64,000 nt of DNA from Rhytidiadelphus loreus (GCA_947034895.1 OX344762.1:17340760-17404759), one strand, 5' to 3'. Shown: positions 25,098 through 35,981, counted from the stretch's first letter. Made by a program: numbers and translations. Notes: generated by a model from the letters alone, not told the origin.

Positions 25098-25530
25098 GGT
25101 TTAGGGCGACCTCGGGTCAGGGGCGACCGCGGGTCATCGACGAAGCAAAAAACACATTTGAATCAGGGCGACTGCGCGTAGGGGGCGATTGCGGGTCAAG
25201 GAGGGAGACTAATTTTCTGGAAAATGCAAACTCAATCTCCAGTGGGGCAACTGCACGTAGGGGGCGACTACGGGTCGAAGAGACTTCTTTGTGGGCGACC
25301 ACGTGTGCAAGTTTCGGGATGGTTTAGTTGGTACCTGCGGTCGCCCACGATCCGCAGTCGCCCATTTCAGCGCTCCAAAAACGCGCAGTCGCCCATTCCC
25401 GCTGTCTTCAGACCCGTAGTCGCCCCTCCTCAGACCCGCAGTCACCCCACTTCAGACCCGCAGTCGCCCCCTCCCGACCCGCAGTCACCCAAACGCACGT
25501 GCCCTGAGGCGACTTCGGGTACCTAAACGT
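25098..25530. repeat. GCGACTGCGGGT array with orientation switch
   Basis: From about 25100 to 25320 the motif is on the plus strand. From about 25335 to 25520 it is on the minus strand (ACCCGCAGTCGCCC). The switch lies next to GGTACCTGCGGTCGCCCAC. The minus-oriented half directly precedes the plus-strand kinase-like gene. Confidence 0.85.
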
Positions 25531-25566
25531 TAGCCCCACTTCCGATTCTCACCTTACTTTAGCCTT

Positions 25567-25650
25567 GCGCACTGTCTTTCACCTACCTTCAGGTGGCTGG
25601 ATGCGTGCCCGTGGGCTGGGGTTTCAATTGGGGGGGGAATTTTTACCCTT
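25567..25650 (+). promoter_or_regulatory. Shared cargo-gene upstream block, copy 3
   Basis: The order is GCGCACTGTCTTTCACCT, GGTGGCTGGATGCGTGC, GGGGTTTCAATTGGGGGGGG, and then a TTTTTACCCTTT tract. It is nearly identical in order and spacing to 29342-29430. The start codon follows 50 bp later. Confidence 0.75.
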
Positions 25651-25699
25651 TCAATCTACGAATTTTAAACTACGGTTTTGAATTGTTTTTAAGTACAAC

Positions 25700-27292
25700 A
25701 TGGCTTTTCCACATGAAGGCAACACTACAAGGAGAAAGTCTTTATGGGATCTGGACCTCGATGATCCAATTTTTTTCGAGGTTCCGATAGCTGTAAATGA
25801 AAACGAAGAAGGAGGGAGTCAAGAGCGACAGAAGGGCAAGAAGCAGAAGTCAGCACATGACAAGGACTCCAACTATCCTCCTCCAAGTTATACCCGATAT
25901 GCATACGAAGCGTGTCTCCAGTGGTACGCAGGGAAAAGTGTACAATTCTTGGAGGCAAGCTATTTGAGGTGTCCTACAACTGGTAGTGTGGCCTTGCCAA
26001 ACGATTTACAAGCACGAATTTTAACCAAGCTAAAGGGATCCAATGATTTCGCAGACATTGACTTGACATATTCTTCGAGACTATTTGAATGGCTTGATAA
26101 CACATTGAAAGCGGTGATGTTCAATACCAAGAAATTGATGGAGGAACATTGACCGTTTCTTCCGATAGTAGAGGAATCAGAAGACATCAAGGCATTCCGC
26201 CAAAAAATGGAATGGTGGTCCAACGCAGTGAAGAAATTGGCAAGAGGCTCGGCAAGGGGTTTTAAGTGGAAAAATGCAGCGGTGCAGGCAGCATTTGCAC
26301 GAGATGGTGGATTGTGTATCACGTGGATCCCCGATACGGCGAAAGTAGTGCCCCTTAGTGCTTTTGAACGTGAAGGGGGGTATGCAAAAGTTCGTAAGGT
26401 ATGCATTGAAGGAATGGATACAATTCCAAGCTACATCGCTTTTGCTAGGAAAGTATCCAAGGCAATAAACCCGCGCGAGGGGAGAGCGCAACGATCCATG
26501 GAGGCCCTTGCATGCCCCTTGAACCACCCTGGCATCATTAAGTTTTTTGCCATTCATTCTCGCACGAATGAAGCGTACACTTTGTGGTGGAATGGGGGCC
26601 ATTTGAATGAGTTGAGGCATTTAGATCGTTCTGTATCACCAACCATTGACTGGCATGAAATGCAAAAAGCCACAAGACTTCCTGAAGAGAAACAAAAAGA
26701 ACTTGGTCTCTTCCGAAGGCACAAGGCAAAGTTGGCATGGGCTTTAGTATATGTGACAAATCTCATGCACAAGTGCCGCGTGCTACACAATGATTTGTCT
26801 CGCATGAACATCATGTTGCATTTTCCGGATTATTCAAACGACATAATCAACATTGGAATTTGTGATTTTGGAATATCAAGTCGTTTTGACGAAAACGCGC
26901 CTTCACATTTTGGAAAGCCATCTGAGGCCGAGAGGGATCAATACCGAGAAGGTCGTTGGTGGGTTGCCCCGGAGTTGTTTTATGCATATGGACCTCCAAA
27001 TTCCGATACAAGCATACCGATCATGCAACAACGGTATAAATATACGCAACAGTCAGACTCGTATTCTATTGGGAAGTTGACCGAATGGATGAGAATTGGT
27101 GATATGGACGATTGGGACAAGGATTTGTTCAAGAACCGCGAGGGATCAATGTACTTTGGAATGAAGTTGCGTGAACTCGTGAACACTGACCCAAAGAAGA
27201 GACCAACGTGTATAGAGATCACAAATTCCCTTATGTCTCCACCATGGTCCATGATGCCCCCCGAATTGGTGTTCCGAGACTCACCTTTGTAA
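25700..27292 (+). pseudogene. Protein-kinase-like cargo gene with one in-frame TGA
   Basis: One frame of 530 codons runs from the ATG at 25700 to the stop at 27292, broken only by TGA at 26150-26152 (codon 151). It starts directly after the upstream block. The first 170 residues are unrecognised. The kinase region starts near residue 226 with a GGYAKV glycine-loop remnant and FARKV, a candidate for the ATP-binding lysine. The catalytic loop VLHNDLSRMN lies at about 361-370 with Asp and Asn conserved, DFG at about 389-391 is intact, and VAPELF replaces APE. Substrate and pathway are unknown. The stop is compatible with CGA to TGA. Read-through or a short intron cannot be excluded, but I see no splice sites around it. 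Confidence 0.82.
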
Positions 27293-29047
27293 TAGGATAG
27301 TCTAGAGCAAGAGTTTAGTGGTGCAAGCAATGAGCTTGGTGGCCAATTATGTGTTGCTTACTTTGTAATATTTTCCTATAATATATGAAGGAATTTTATG
27401 CTACGCGCCTTGTCTTTAGAAAAACAATTACTCAATGGGCTATTTGTCAAATTGTATATATTGAATATGGCCTTTTACACATTGTTATGCAAAGTATAAC
27501 AACTTTTGAATTCAAATGTTCTTGGTCCTTTTTGATTCCGTAGTATATAATGGACGCAAGGAAAATAAGAAAATGAAAATAAATTAGTTGGTAATTGATG
27601 TTGAAGACTTGTATTATTTCTTGAATAAAATGTGCTAGTATGCACTTGAAAGGAGTTTTACTTTCATGGTCATTGAATTCAAATAGTTGTTTTTTCAATC
27701 CCTAAAAAAATGTAAGTCATACATCATTTACATTCTCTTATTATTTTTTCTATTTCCAAAAATAAAAGCAAGTTTTTTTTTTTTTCCTATTTATTCTAAT
27801 TCAAATATAGGAAACATACATTTTAGACTTTTTTAGACTTTTCCTTTTTATTCGTACTTTACCTATTTCAAAATAGATGAGAGATGTTTTTATTTATTTA
27901 TTTAACCTTTTTCGCTCTCTTCCTATTTATTTTATTTGGAAAAAGGAAGTTCATTGACTTCTTGCGACCCCTTTTTTTTTTGAGACAATGAAACAAGAGT
28001 GGATATTGCAAAAAAGATATGTAGCCATAATCTTTGTCATTTATTAAACACGCAATTCGAGAAAACTTTGATGAATTCAATAATAAATGTAAATCTGGTT
28101 TTACCATATATATTATTCCTAGTAGCATAATGTTTTCCTACCATATTCTTTTTTTTGGTATATGTCATCCAAATTGATAAAAACACACATTCTTTCATAG
28201 ATGGTTGGAGTATGATATAAGTCCAACAATGACTTTCATTTATAGATTTGTGTCCGTACAAGAAATTTAGTTATTAGGCATGTAATTTACCAAAATTAGT
28301 GTGTGTAACATAGTATGTAATTTGAGTCTACATCCAAAAATACATAATGAACATCTCATGTCAAAACAATTACAAAGACATTATTGTTACAATTGCAATG
28401 GTTAATAATCATAACATTGGTTATTAACAATTGAATTAGTTATTAACAATAAAATTAGTCATTAACAATGAAATAAGTCATTTACAATAAAATTAAGAAT
28501 TAACAATGAAATTAATTAATAAGAAAAAAATTAGTTAACAACAACTTCTTCTAAAACAATTGCAAAGATTTAACTTCTGTTCAGATAATCAATAAGGAAT
28601 CCATTTGTACCACAACCGACCTCAACCCTAATGGCTCCCCAAATATAGTATAAAGTATAAACTAGTATTCCATAAATTTTGCAACACAAATGGGATTGAG
28701 CTCACAATCCTTTTTTTTTCCCTTGAGATTTGGTGCTCAAAAGCAACAAAAAATTTAGGCTAGCTATAAGCTATAGGAATTTTTTAGGAAAATTTTGGAT
28801 GAAATTGCTAGAAAAACTTCAACTTCTAGAAAAGTCTTCGATGAAATTGCCACAATGTAAATGAAAATAGAATTTTAGATACTTAGTATCACATTTTCTA
28901 TCCAGTACGTGGATGAATGTTGAAGCTTGGAGCCCCTCCGTAACATTTAGTATCACCACTTTCCCAGCGCAAGGAAAAATGGAAAAAAATATCACAATCT
29001 ATAAACATGTACTAAGAAAGAAAAGAAAAGTCCATGCATTAATAGAT
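27293..29047. other. AT-rich intergenic spacer, no gene seen
   Basis: This is long AT-rich sequence with homopolymer T runs. About 28410-28540 has a run of short ATTAACAATGAAATTAGT-like repeats. I see no coding sequence. Confidence 0.45.
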
Positions 29048-29325
29048 GGACCCGCTGTCGCCCAGGACCCGCGGTCGCCCACTCACCCGGGCTCCTTCGA
29101 CCCGCGGTCGCGTTGGAGCACCTGTCTAGACCCGCAGTCGCCCCACTCTAGGACCCGCGGTCGCCCTGGAGCACTTGCGCTGACCCGCAGTCGCCCCACT
29201 TCCGGACCCGCGATCGCCCTGGAGCATTGGGTTGACCCGCACTCGCCCCACTTCAAGACCCGCACGCGCCCTAGGGGCGACCTCGGGTACATCAGCGTTC
29301 TCCTCCACCCGCAGTCGCCATTAAA
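29048..29325 (-). repeat. GCGACTGCGGGT array upstream of cargo gene 3
   Basis: Copies of GACCCGCAGTCGCCC and variants, the reverse complement of the motif, are spaced 15-40 bp apart. They are inverted relative to the plus-strand gene that follows. Confidence 0.85.
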
Positions 29326-29341
29326 TTTTCCCTGGCATTCT

Positions 29342-29430
29342 GCGCACTGTCTTTCACCTGCTGACGTGGCTGAATGCGTGCACAGAAGCTAGGGGTTTGA
29401 GTTGTGGGGGGGGATTTTTGTCCCTTTGCA
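29342..29430 (+). promoter_or_regulatory. Shared cargo-gene upstream block, copy 4
   Basis: The order is GCGCACTGTCTTTCACCTG, CGTGGCTGAATGCGTGC, GGGGTTTGAGTTGTGGGG, and then a TTTTTGTCCCTTT tract. It corresponds almost word for word to 25567-25650, although the genes downstream of the two blocks are unrelated in sequence. Confidence 0.75.
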
Positions 29431-29603
29431 CGGCTCATTTTATTCACGCTTGGATGACATAGGGTGTTTCACGAGAACATTGTATTTTTGTAAATGTTAA
29501 ATGTGATAGGATTACGTTTAGCATTTTTTACACCTACGGTTTAGGCTTGCAACCCTAAACCGCATAGTACTTAGTTGGCTACTTTTGAGACGAAGTGATC
29601 GTT

Positions 29604-31094
29604 ATGGAGGGCGAGGACTCTCAACCGCCACACGGTATGTCAAGATACCGACTTCGGCTCAACAAAAAGGCGGTTCGTGACAAGGATCGTAAAATGAGCG
29701 GCAAACCTCGCAAGAAGCGTGTACCCATCTTGTTGCATCCAAAGATGAAGGCCTTTTTGGGATGGGAAGTAGAACCAGAGCCTTGGACATATGAAACTGT
29801 AAACAAATATGTGGATTGGTGCCACATCAACAAGTTGTTCCCGTTTTGGCGACACCCTTTGCACGTGAAGTCTAATAAGGCAAATTTGGCTTACTGCAAG
29901 AGTGTTGTCTTCCAGCGAAGGTGTTTGGAGGTATGGCAACAACTCTATTTGGAGTCCCAGCCTTATCGAAATGACAACTTCTCTTTCTATCTTGTGCAAA
30001 TGGTGTACGTTGAAGTTCAATTGAAGAAAAAGGTAGATTGGACAACCTTGAAGGAGCTTCCTATCGGTGACCGCCCGGACAGACCGATAGTGCTGGATGA
30101 AGAAGGACTTCTTCAAGCAAATCAGAAGCTTTTAGAGGCAAAGCCTGGCAAGTTGGCTGTTGGTGATGACCAAGTTCAATGGTCTTCAACTTCTAGCTCA
30201 GATGAGCACACTCACGAATACGATGGATATTCTTTTGAGAGTGACGACGAAGACATTGGCAAAGAAAAACAAGAGGCGGTTGAAGACGTTCAAGTTGACA
30301 AGAAGGGCAAGAGGAAGCTTGAGGAGCCGCAATCATTGTCCAAGATTCAAAAACAAAGCGAAGATGTTCATGTACCGATCAATGTGGACTGTTCTGGTGC
30401 AGACATTGGGTCTAGCGGAAGTAGTGACAATGATTCGGAAGACAATTTGGAGATGTTGGACACTAAGATCGAAAGTTCACGAGCAACTTTGACTTCAACA
30501 GTAGCGGATCTTATGAATTTGAAAGAGAAGGTACAACATCTTCCAGTGAATCCAACTGTTGTGGATGGGTTGAAGAAGGAGTTAGAGGCGACTGAAAACG
30601 CCGTTGCTGAAAATGAGAAGATTTACTCTAAGTTAAACAAAAGTAGAGTAAATTATTTCAAGGAGATCGAAGACGGGCGAGCACACATTTCCGATGATTT
30701 AGCGGTGCTTCAAAATAAACTTGATCTTTTGCAACGTGATAAATGGTCCCATCAAAGCGAAAGGAGAAGCTTGAATCTTCAAATACGTGATCTAGAGATG
30801 GAATATTATGATGATGCCTTAAAAGAAGCCAAAAAAGAGGGCATCTTGGCTTTAGCTCCGGATTATGGTAGCAATACAGAAGAAAGAGCAACGCTTTTTT
30901 ATTTGGTGAAGCTATTGGAGAAAAAACAAGAGTTGTTGCACGAGGGCATATTGGAGTTGGAGCGCCACATCCTTTATTTTAAGGAATGGCGCAAGTGGGC
31001 CTATGAAGGCATAGGTGCCACCCGTGCGGAACTTCAAAGAATGAGACCGGAGCCCAAAGAAAGTGACTTTGTGAATAGTGAAAAAAATGCTTAG
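29604..31094 (+). CDS. WCHI-domain cargo protein 2 (496 aa), function unknown
   Basis: The frame is intact. The first ATG is at 29604; the frame extends nine bases further to a GTG just after an in-frame TGA. The N-terminus is very basic (residues 15-40). The shared domain spans about 45-150 and contains VEPEPW, DWCHINKLFPFWRH (71-84), KANLAYC, LYLES and VDWTTLK. Residues about 175-280 are acidic and Ser-rich, and the C-terminal 200 residues are heptad-like and Lys/Glu-rich, probably coiled coil. It resembles the product at 32767-35274 (EPEPW, KANLxYC, VDWTT) more than that at 13768-15375. No database family comes to mind. A structural or DNA-binding role in the element's life cycle is only a guess. 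Confidence 0.87.
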   Translation: MEGEDSQPPHGMSRYRLRLNKKAVRDKDRKMSGKPRKKRVPILLHPKMKAFLGWEVEPEPWTYETVNKYVDWCHINKLFPFWRHPLHVKSNKANLAYCKSVVFQRRCLEVWQQLYLESQPYRNDNFSFYLVQMVYVEVQLKKKVDWTTLKELPIGDRPDRPIVLDEEGLLQANQKLLEAKPGKLAVGDDQVQWSSTSSSDEHTHEYDGYSFESDDEDIGKEKQEAVEDVQVDKKGKRKLEEPQSLSKIQKQSEDVHVPINVDCSGADIGSSGSSDNDSEDNLEMLDTKIESSRATLTSTVADLMNLKEKVQHLPVNPTVVDGLKKELEATENAVAENEKIYSKLNKSRVNYFKEIEDGRAHISDDLAVLQNKLDLLQRDKWSHQSERRSLNLQIRDLEMEYYDDALKEAKKEGILALAPDYGSNTEERATLFYLVKLLEKKQELLHEGILELERHILYFKEWRKWAYEGIGATRAELQRMRPEPKESDFVNSEKNA

Positions 31095-32766
31095 TGGTTG
31101 GATCTAGTGTGGTAGAAAAAAACAATTTGGCCTTCCAATTTTTGATTTTCCAAAGGTTTTGTGGAATAAAGAAATTCACACCTTTGTTTTTGAAATGTAC
31201 ATATGTTTTTATTATATTTTGAATACGAGGGCTATGAATTTGGTGTCTTTGCAAGAATGGATGTCAGAGATGGTACCTACGGGCTGAAATTTGGGACTGA
31301 ATTTTTGAAACTTTATTTGAAGATAGAAAAAACGATTACCTTTGTGGTAATATAACTTTTTTTCCAATCGGTGCCCGGGAACAAAAGTTATGCCCATATA
31401 GTCCAAACTCCAAAGCAGGGGAGAATGGGCAGCAAAAAAATGTGACAAGCATTTGAATTTATTTTTCTAAGTTTTTTTCCCTCATAGATTATAATTTTGT
31501 CTATCCGGAAAGCTTTTTTTCATTTCATTTGGATATTTTATGAGAAAGTTATGGACAATCTTGTTTATTGGGCAATTAGAGCTTCTGGTGGGAAAAATAC
31601 CTTGTAAGATTAATTTAGGAACGCAATTTTGGCAATTGTTCAAGAAAAGAAGTTTGACATGGTTTAGTTTGCTTGCAACAACAATTTGACCGTGGGGATT
31701 AGTGCATTTTAATTCTATCTTAGAAAGAAAATAGATTTTCATTCAATCTCATATGTACTTCTATTCTACAAGTTTTTTAAGAATGAAAATTAAGTTTTTT
31801 TGAAAACCTTTTTTTTATTTAGACTCTCAACTCAATTCTCCACTATATTTGTTTAAAGCTTAAAACTCTGTAGTGCAAGAAATTAAAGTGAAAAATGTTA
31901 AAAGTCAAATAATGTAGTCCAGCAATGTGCTGAAAAAATTGTTTTTTTCACTCTAAATGCGGATATCTTGCAATCTGTAAGATGAAAAATTCTGAAATTT
32001 TTTCCACACATTCTCATACTAGTAAGGTGTAAGATCCTATGGTTATGTGTGGGAAAAAAACAATTTTCAAAAACAATTTTGGATACTTTAAGAAATTGTT
32101 GAGTAGAAGTAGGTAAGATGTAGTTGTAGAATTTAAATAATGAATATCTCTAAAATGAAATGAAAATGGTGAGAGTGTGCTATCAAGTGAAGTTAACTAT
32201 GTGACCGGACCTAATTTTTTTTTAGATTGTAGAAATTGCCTGGAGAAACAAATCCTACAAGCAACTTTTAAAAGAAGAAGCTGTAGACTCAAGTTGCCCG
32301 CCAAACAAAATGGTCCATAACTTTCTCATAAAAAATCTGAATGGAATGAATCAAATTTTTCCATGTAAACAAAAACATGTTGTATGAGAAAAAAATCCAA
32401 AAGGAAAAAATTCATTAAAAGATTTGAAGATAGCAATTTTGTGGGGACCGTGTATGGAATCATTGTGTGAGGCATTACAACAAATGTATTTGCATTTCAC
32501 CAATTACATTTTAGGCTACAAATGTATAAGTATGCCCAAACCTTCAAAACCAAAGCAATAGAAGGTTGTTGTCCATAAGCATAGTAGTACAATACACAGC
32601 CAAGGCGGTATAGTTTTAGAAGCCAACATCTTAACCCTAATTTTTGCTAGAGTACTACATTGTGCGAGTATGGATATACTATGGCCCTTATACTATGGGC
32701 CTTACATCTTGTATACTACTACAATTAACTAGAACCACCGTTGAAGTAAGTATCTCATAGAAATAT
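31095..32766. other. AT-rich spacer with a dispersed non-coding repeat
   Basis: There is no gene. The stretch at about 31955-32070 (ATATCTTGCAATCTGTAAG, then GAAATTTTTTCCACACATTC, then AAGATCCTATGGTTATGTG) recurs at about 48300-48405 in the 8.5-kb copy and about 57510-57600 outside the MULE. A segment around 31365-31400 (CCAATCGGTGCCCGGGAACA) resembles one around 47695-47715. Confidence 0.5.
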
Positions 32767-35274
32767 TTAGTTCAAGTCCATTGGATTGTTCTGAGAAGCA
32801 CTCGTTGCACCTTGTTCGTAATCATTGGATTCTCCAACAACGAGTTTCTTCTTAGCACGAGTCCTTAAAGCAGGTCCATCTGCTTCTAAAATAGATTCCA
32901 AGACATTGGAGTTCTTGAGAGCTTCAAGTGTCCTTTTAGTTTGCGGAGAGTGTAACTCCAATAGATAATCGAGTGCTTGGCTTTGATAATAAGGCCCGTA
33001 TGTTGAGTCGAGGTAAGCCATACTATTCAAGTCTTCTGGAGTGGCATTTTCATCACGATTAGCCCCTTGTTCACCTTCAAAATTCCAATGGTGTCCTTCC
33101 GGATGAGCACCCCACTTGAAGGTTTGGGATGTCTTATCAAAATATCCACCAAGGCATTGAAAAAAAAACGCCCTCTTCCCTGCATTGTGAGCTCCTTTTC
33201 CCATAAGGTTGAATGCCACTCTTAGAATTTCACGCGGGTCCGTTTCCCAATTCAATTGTGAGGCAGCAGCTCCCATTTCTTAATCATGTAGGCCTTCTCG
33301 CCAACTCCAAAGCAAGTCTCGTCCCCAAAATCGTGTCTCTGCCATCGTGTCTCTATTGTGTTCCCAAGAAGGTGGCATGTAAGTCATCAAGTTGAACATG
33401 GTATACAAGCGATCATGGAATGGTGCTACACAAATCACACATCGTCGTCTAATCAGACATTGAGTGATGAGACACTGAGGATGGTACACATGTGTACATG
33501 ATCCAAGTGCCCATCCTCCTTCTGGTCCAAATTGTTCTAGACATATGGGGCATTTGGTATGATCCAAGACGAAATGAGTTGGCTTTGGCCACAATAGACT
33601 TTGGTCTTTTTCGTTGAAGTGACTAGACATCTGATTTCCATGGTCCCAACCATTTTGTGCCCAGTCTATGACATTTTTTTCCGCCACGTCAAGCATGGAC
33701 ATGTTATCCGGAAACATGTCCTCCATCAATGCCCATGATGTCAATCCATTATCTCGTTTAGGGGCATTTGCTACAAAGTTCTTCGAAACTTTGTCTAGCT
33801 CTTTCGCAACTTGTTGAGATCAATCCACGGAGAGAATGCACGCGACCTTCCAATGATAGTATGTCGCTGCCAACACTGCCAACTTCTCTCGAAGCATTCT
33901 ATTTTCCTCAGCCAAATCAAGTTCCTTTGATGATTGTAGATGTGGAATGGCAGGAAACGAAAGTAAATCCTGAGTCCCTTGCAAACCATCAACGTGCGGA
34001 TTGCTAGAATCTCTTGAGACGAACGGAAGTGGTGCCATTGGAAGAATTGAAGAACGCTTCGTACGCTTGGCAGGGGGAGAAAGGTGAATGACATCGCTGG
34101 TGAGGTCCCCAACAAGCTTGTCCAAGTGATGTGGATCCTGTTCAACAAAGGTTTCGTCCATGTCCGACAATGTGAAAGTCTGACGCTCTTTTTCTCGAAG
34201 GCCTTGTAATTCTTTGGATTGTTGAGAAATGAGAGCATTTTTTTGTTCACATGTAGACCGCCATTTCTTCACATCACCTTCTAAGGTTGCAATTTGTGCA
34301 TCCTTGGTCTTCAAGAGGTCGAGAGCCTTCGCCAACGTCATCGCATTGTGAACAACATCAGATTCAGACTGTGGAATGGGAATGTGACTTGTGGCACATA
34401 CGGGTGAGTTGTCACTTAAAGCAAAGTCGAAGACGTTGCTGGCGTCTTGTGGTGGCAAGATTGGAGTCGCAATTGTGGTTGAGGCTGATGCCAATCTAAT
34501 TTTCGTGGTGGACCGTCGCACCTTGGCAGGATGTTTCATCTTCTTTCCCCGCGATGATGAAGCGGCTTGAACATTTGGATTTGGAACTGGAACTGGAATT
34601 GGAACTTGGACGGGGGTGATAATCTGCTCCTTCACTCGTACAAGCTTAGGAATCCGTGTGCCATCTGAATCATTATCCTCTTCTGATTCTTCCGTATCCA
34701 CCTCTTGAGTTTCTTTGTTTTGTGGATCACTTCGAAAAGGCCCAAGTCCACCCTCCGGAAATTTGAGAACCCCTCTTGGAATTATTCCAACTTCTGGACG
34801 CTCCACGTAGGTACTTTCTTTGATCGTAGTCCAGTCAACTTGTTTGTTCAAGGCGACCTCAGCATAGGCACCTCTAGCAATGAACAAAGGGGCCTCATTC
34901 CTATCTACAAAAGGGGTTTTGTAGAGGACCTGCCACAATTCTAAACCCCTTCGTATGAAAGCTGGATTTTCACAATACTTCAAATTTGCCTTGTTATTGT
35001 GTCGGTTGTGATGATGGCGCCATGCCGGAAAGAACTTCCCGATGTGACACCATTCAATGTAGTCTTCGCACACCTGCATACTCCAAGGCTCTGGCTCCTC
35101 GTTCCACTCTTTGAAAGCTAGGTGGTTATCATTGTTCAACACATGCCATCGCTTCTTGTGAATGTTACCCCTCCTTTTTCTAGTCTTGTCTTTGGCAGCC
35201 TTCCTAATTGCACCAGGAGTGCATACAGTGGAAAAACCCGGAAGGGACCCATCACTGCTACCTCCAGTTGCCAT
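32767..35274 (-). pseudogene. WCHI-domain cargo protein 3 fused to a RING-like finger, two stops
   Basis: A single minus-strand frame of 835 codons runs from the ATG at 35274 to a stop at 32767, broken only by TGA at 33820-33822 (codon 485) and TAA at 33280-33282 (codon 665). All three open pieces are in one frame with no shift. The N-terminus is basic. The shared domain at about 42-153 contains EPEPW, EWCHIGKFFPAWRH (74-87), KANLKYC and VDWTTIK. Acidic and Pro-rich linkers and a coiled-coil-like segment follow. A RING-like zinc finger lies at about 575-615: CPIC, then CTHVYHPQC, then RCVIC. RING fingers often act as ubiquitin ligases, but the partner is unknown. Both stops fit C-to-T change (CGA to TGA, CAA to TAA). 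Alternatively these are two or three separate genes, but the absence of new ATG starts in the later pieces argues for one. Confidence 0.8.
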
Positions 35275-35345
35275 GAGATTTGCAGACGTCGCAAAATTCT
35301 AAGAACCAAATGATAGCAAAAAATAGTATATATATTATCCAAAAG

Positions 35346-35400
35346 GGTCACGCATGCAGCCAACAAAGGTTGCAAGACAGAAAGCCTCAAGGAAAAAGAA
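35346..35400 (-). promoter_or_regulatory. Weak copy of the shared upstream block
   Basis: The minus strand reads CTTTCTGTCTTGCAACC and then GTTGGCTGCATGCGTGACC, the same order and spacing as the stronger copies but more diverged. It lies about 70 bp before the start of the RING-fused gene. Confidence 0.5.
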
Positions 35401-35439
35401 GGTGATAGCATGATGATGGGCTACTGGCTATATAGGGCG

Positions 35440-35815
35440 AGTGACTTCGGTCTAGGGGGGCGAGTACGGATAGGGCAACTACGTATCCAGCGACTGCGGG
35501 TCCAACGTGGGCGACAGCGGGTCCAAATTGGGCGACTTCGGGTCCACCACCGGGTCTAGGTACCTTTTGTGCACCTGCGGTCGCCCACCCAAGAACACTT
35601 CCTGAACCCGCGGTCTCCCTGCCAAACCCGTAGTCACCCACCCGCGGTCTCCCTCAGAAATCCGCAGTCGCCCACCCGCAGTCGCCCTCGCCCACCCGCA
35701 GTCGCCCTCGTCCACCCGCAGTCGCCCTCTTCCACCCGCAGTCGCCCTCGTCGACCCGCAGTTGCCCACCCGCAGTCGCCCCTACCCGCACTCTCCTACC
35801 CGTACGCGCCCTCCA
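35440..35815. repeat. GCGACTGCGGGT array at the B end, with orientation switch
   Basis: From about 35440 to 35555 the motif is on the plus strand, inverted relative to the minus-strand gene below. From about 35575 to 35815 it is on the minus strand and points inward from the element end. The junction reads GGTACC... CACCTGCGGTCGCCCAC, similar to the switch near 25330. Confidence 0.85.
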
Positions 35816-35819
35816 GTTT

Positions 35820-35973
35820 GCCAAGTGGATGCCATGTGGCATCCACCTGGAGGGGGGTAATTTCCTATAAAGTCAAAGGTAAATTTGACTTTTCGTGACG
35901 TCGCGCGGGCTCTACTAGACGTCGCGCGACGTCTGTCTGTCGCGGTGTTGCGCTATCGCAGCGAACAACCCTG
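35820..35973 (-). repeat. B-type terminus of the hAT family
   Basis: This end matches 40334-40470 in inverted orientation and the left end of the 353-bp copy. It includes the near-palindrome GTGGATGCCATGTGGCATCC, a GTCAAAGGTAAATTTGAC hairpin-like word, CGTCGCGCGACGTC repeats and the terminal AACAACCCTG. Confidence 0.85.
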
Positions 35974-35981
35974 GCCACCTG

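Larger units (their letters stand above)
8426..35973. mobile_element. Giant 27.5-kb cargo-carrying hAT element
   Basis: The element starts CAGGGTTGTCTTG and its right end, read inverted, starts CAGGGTTGTTCGC, so the terminal inverted repeat is CAGGGTTGT. Perfect 8-bp target duplications GCCACCTG lie at 8418-8425 and 35974-35981, the size expected of hAT. It encodes a hAT transposase reading toward the A-type end, three paralogues of an unrecognised WCHI-domain family, a protein-kinase-like gene and probably one more spliced gene. Arrays of GGGCGACTGCGGGT stand at both ends and before each gene. Typical plant hAT elements are a few kilobases, so this is exceptionally large. Part of the bulk at about 16-23 kb could be later insertions. 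The transposase is decayed, so present mobility would need help from another copy. Confidence 0.93.
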
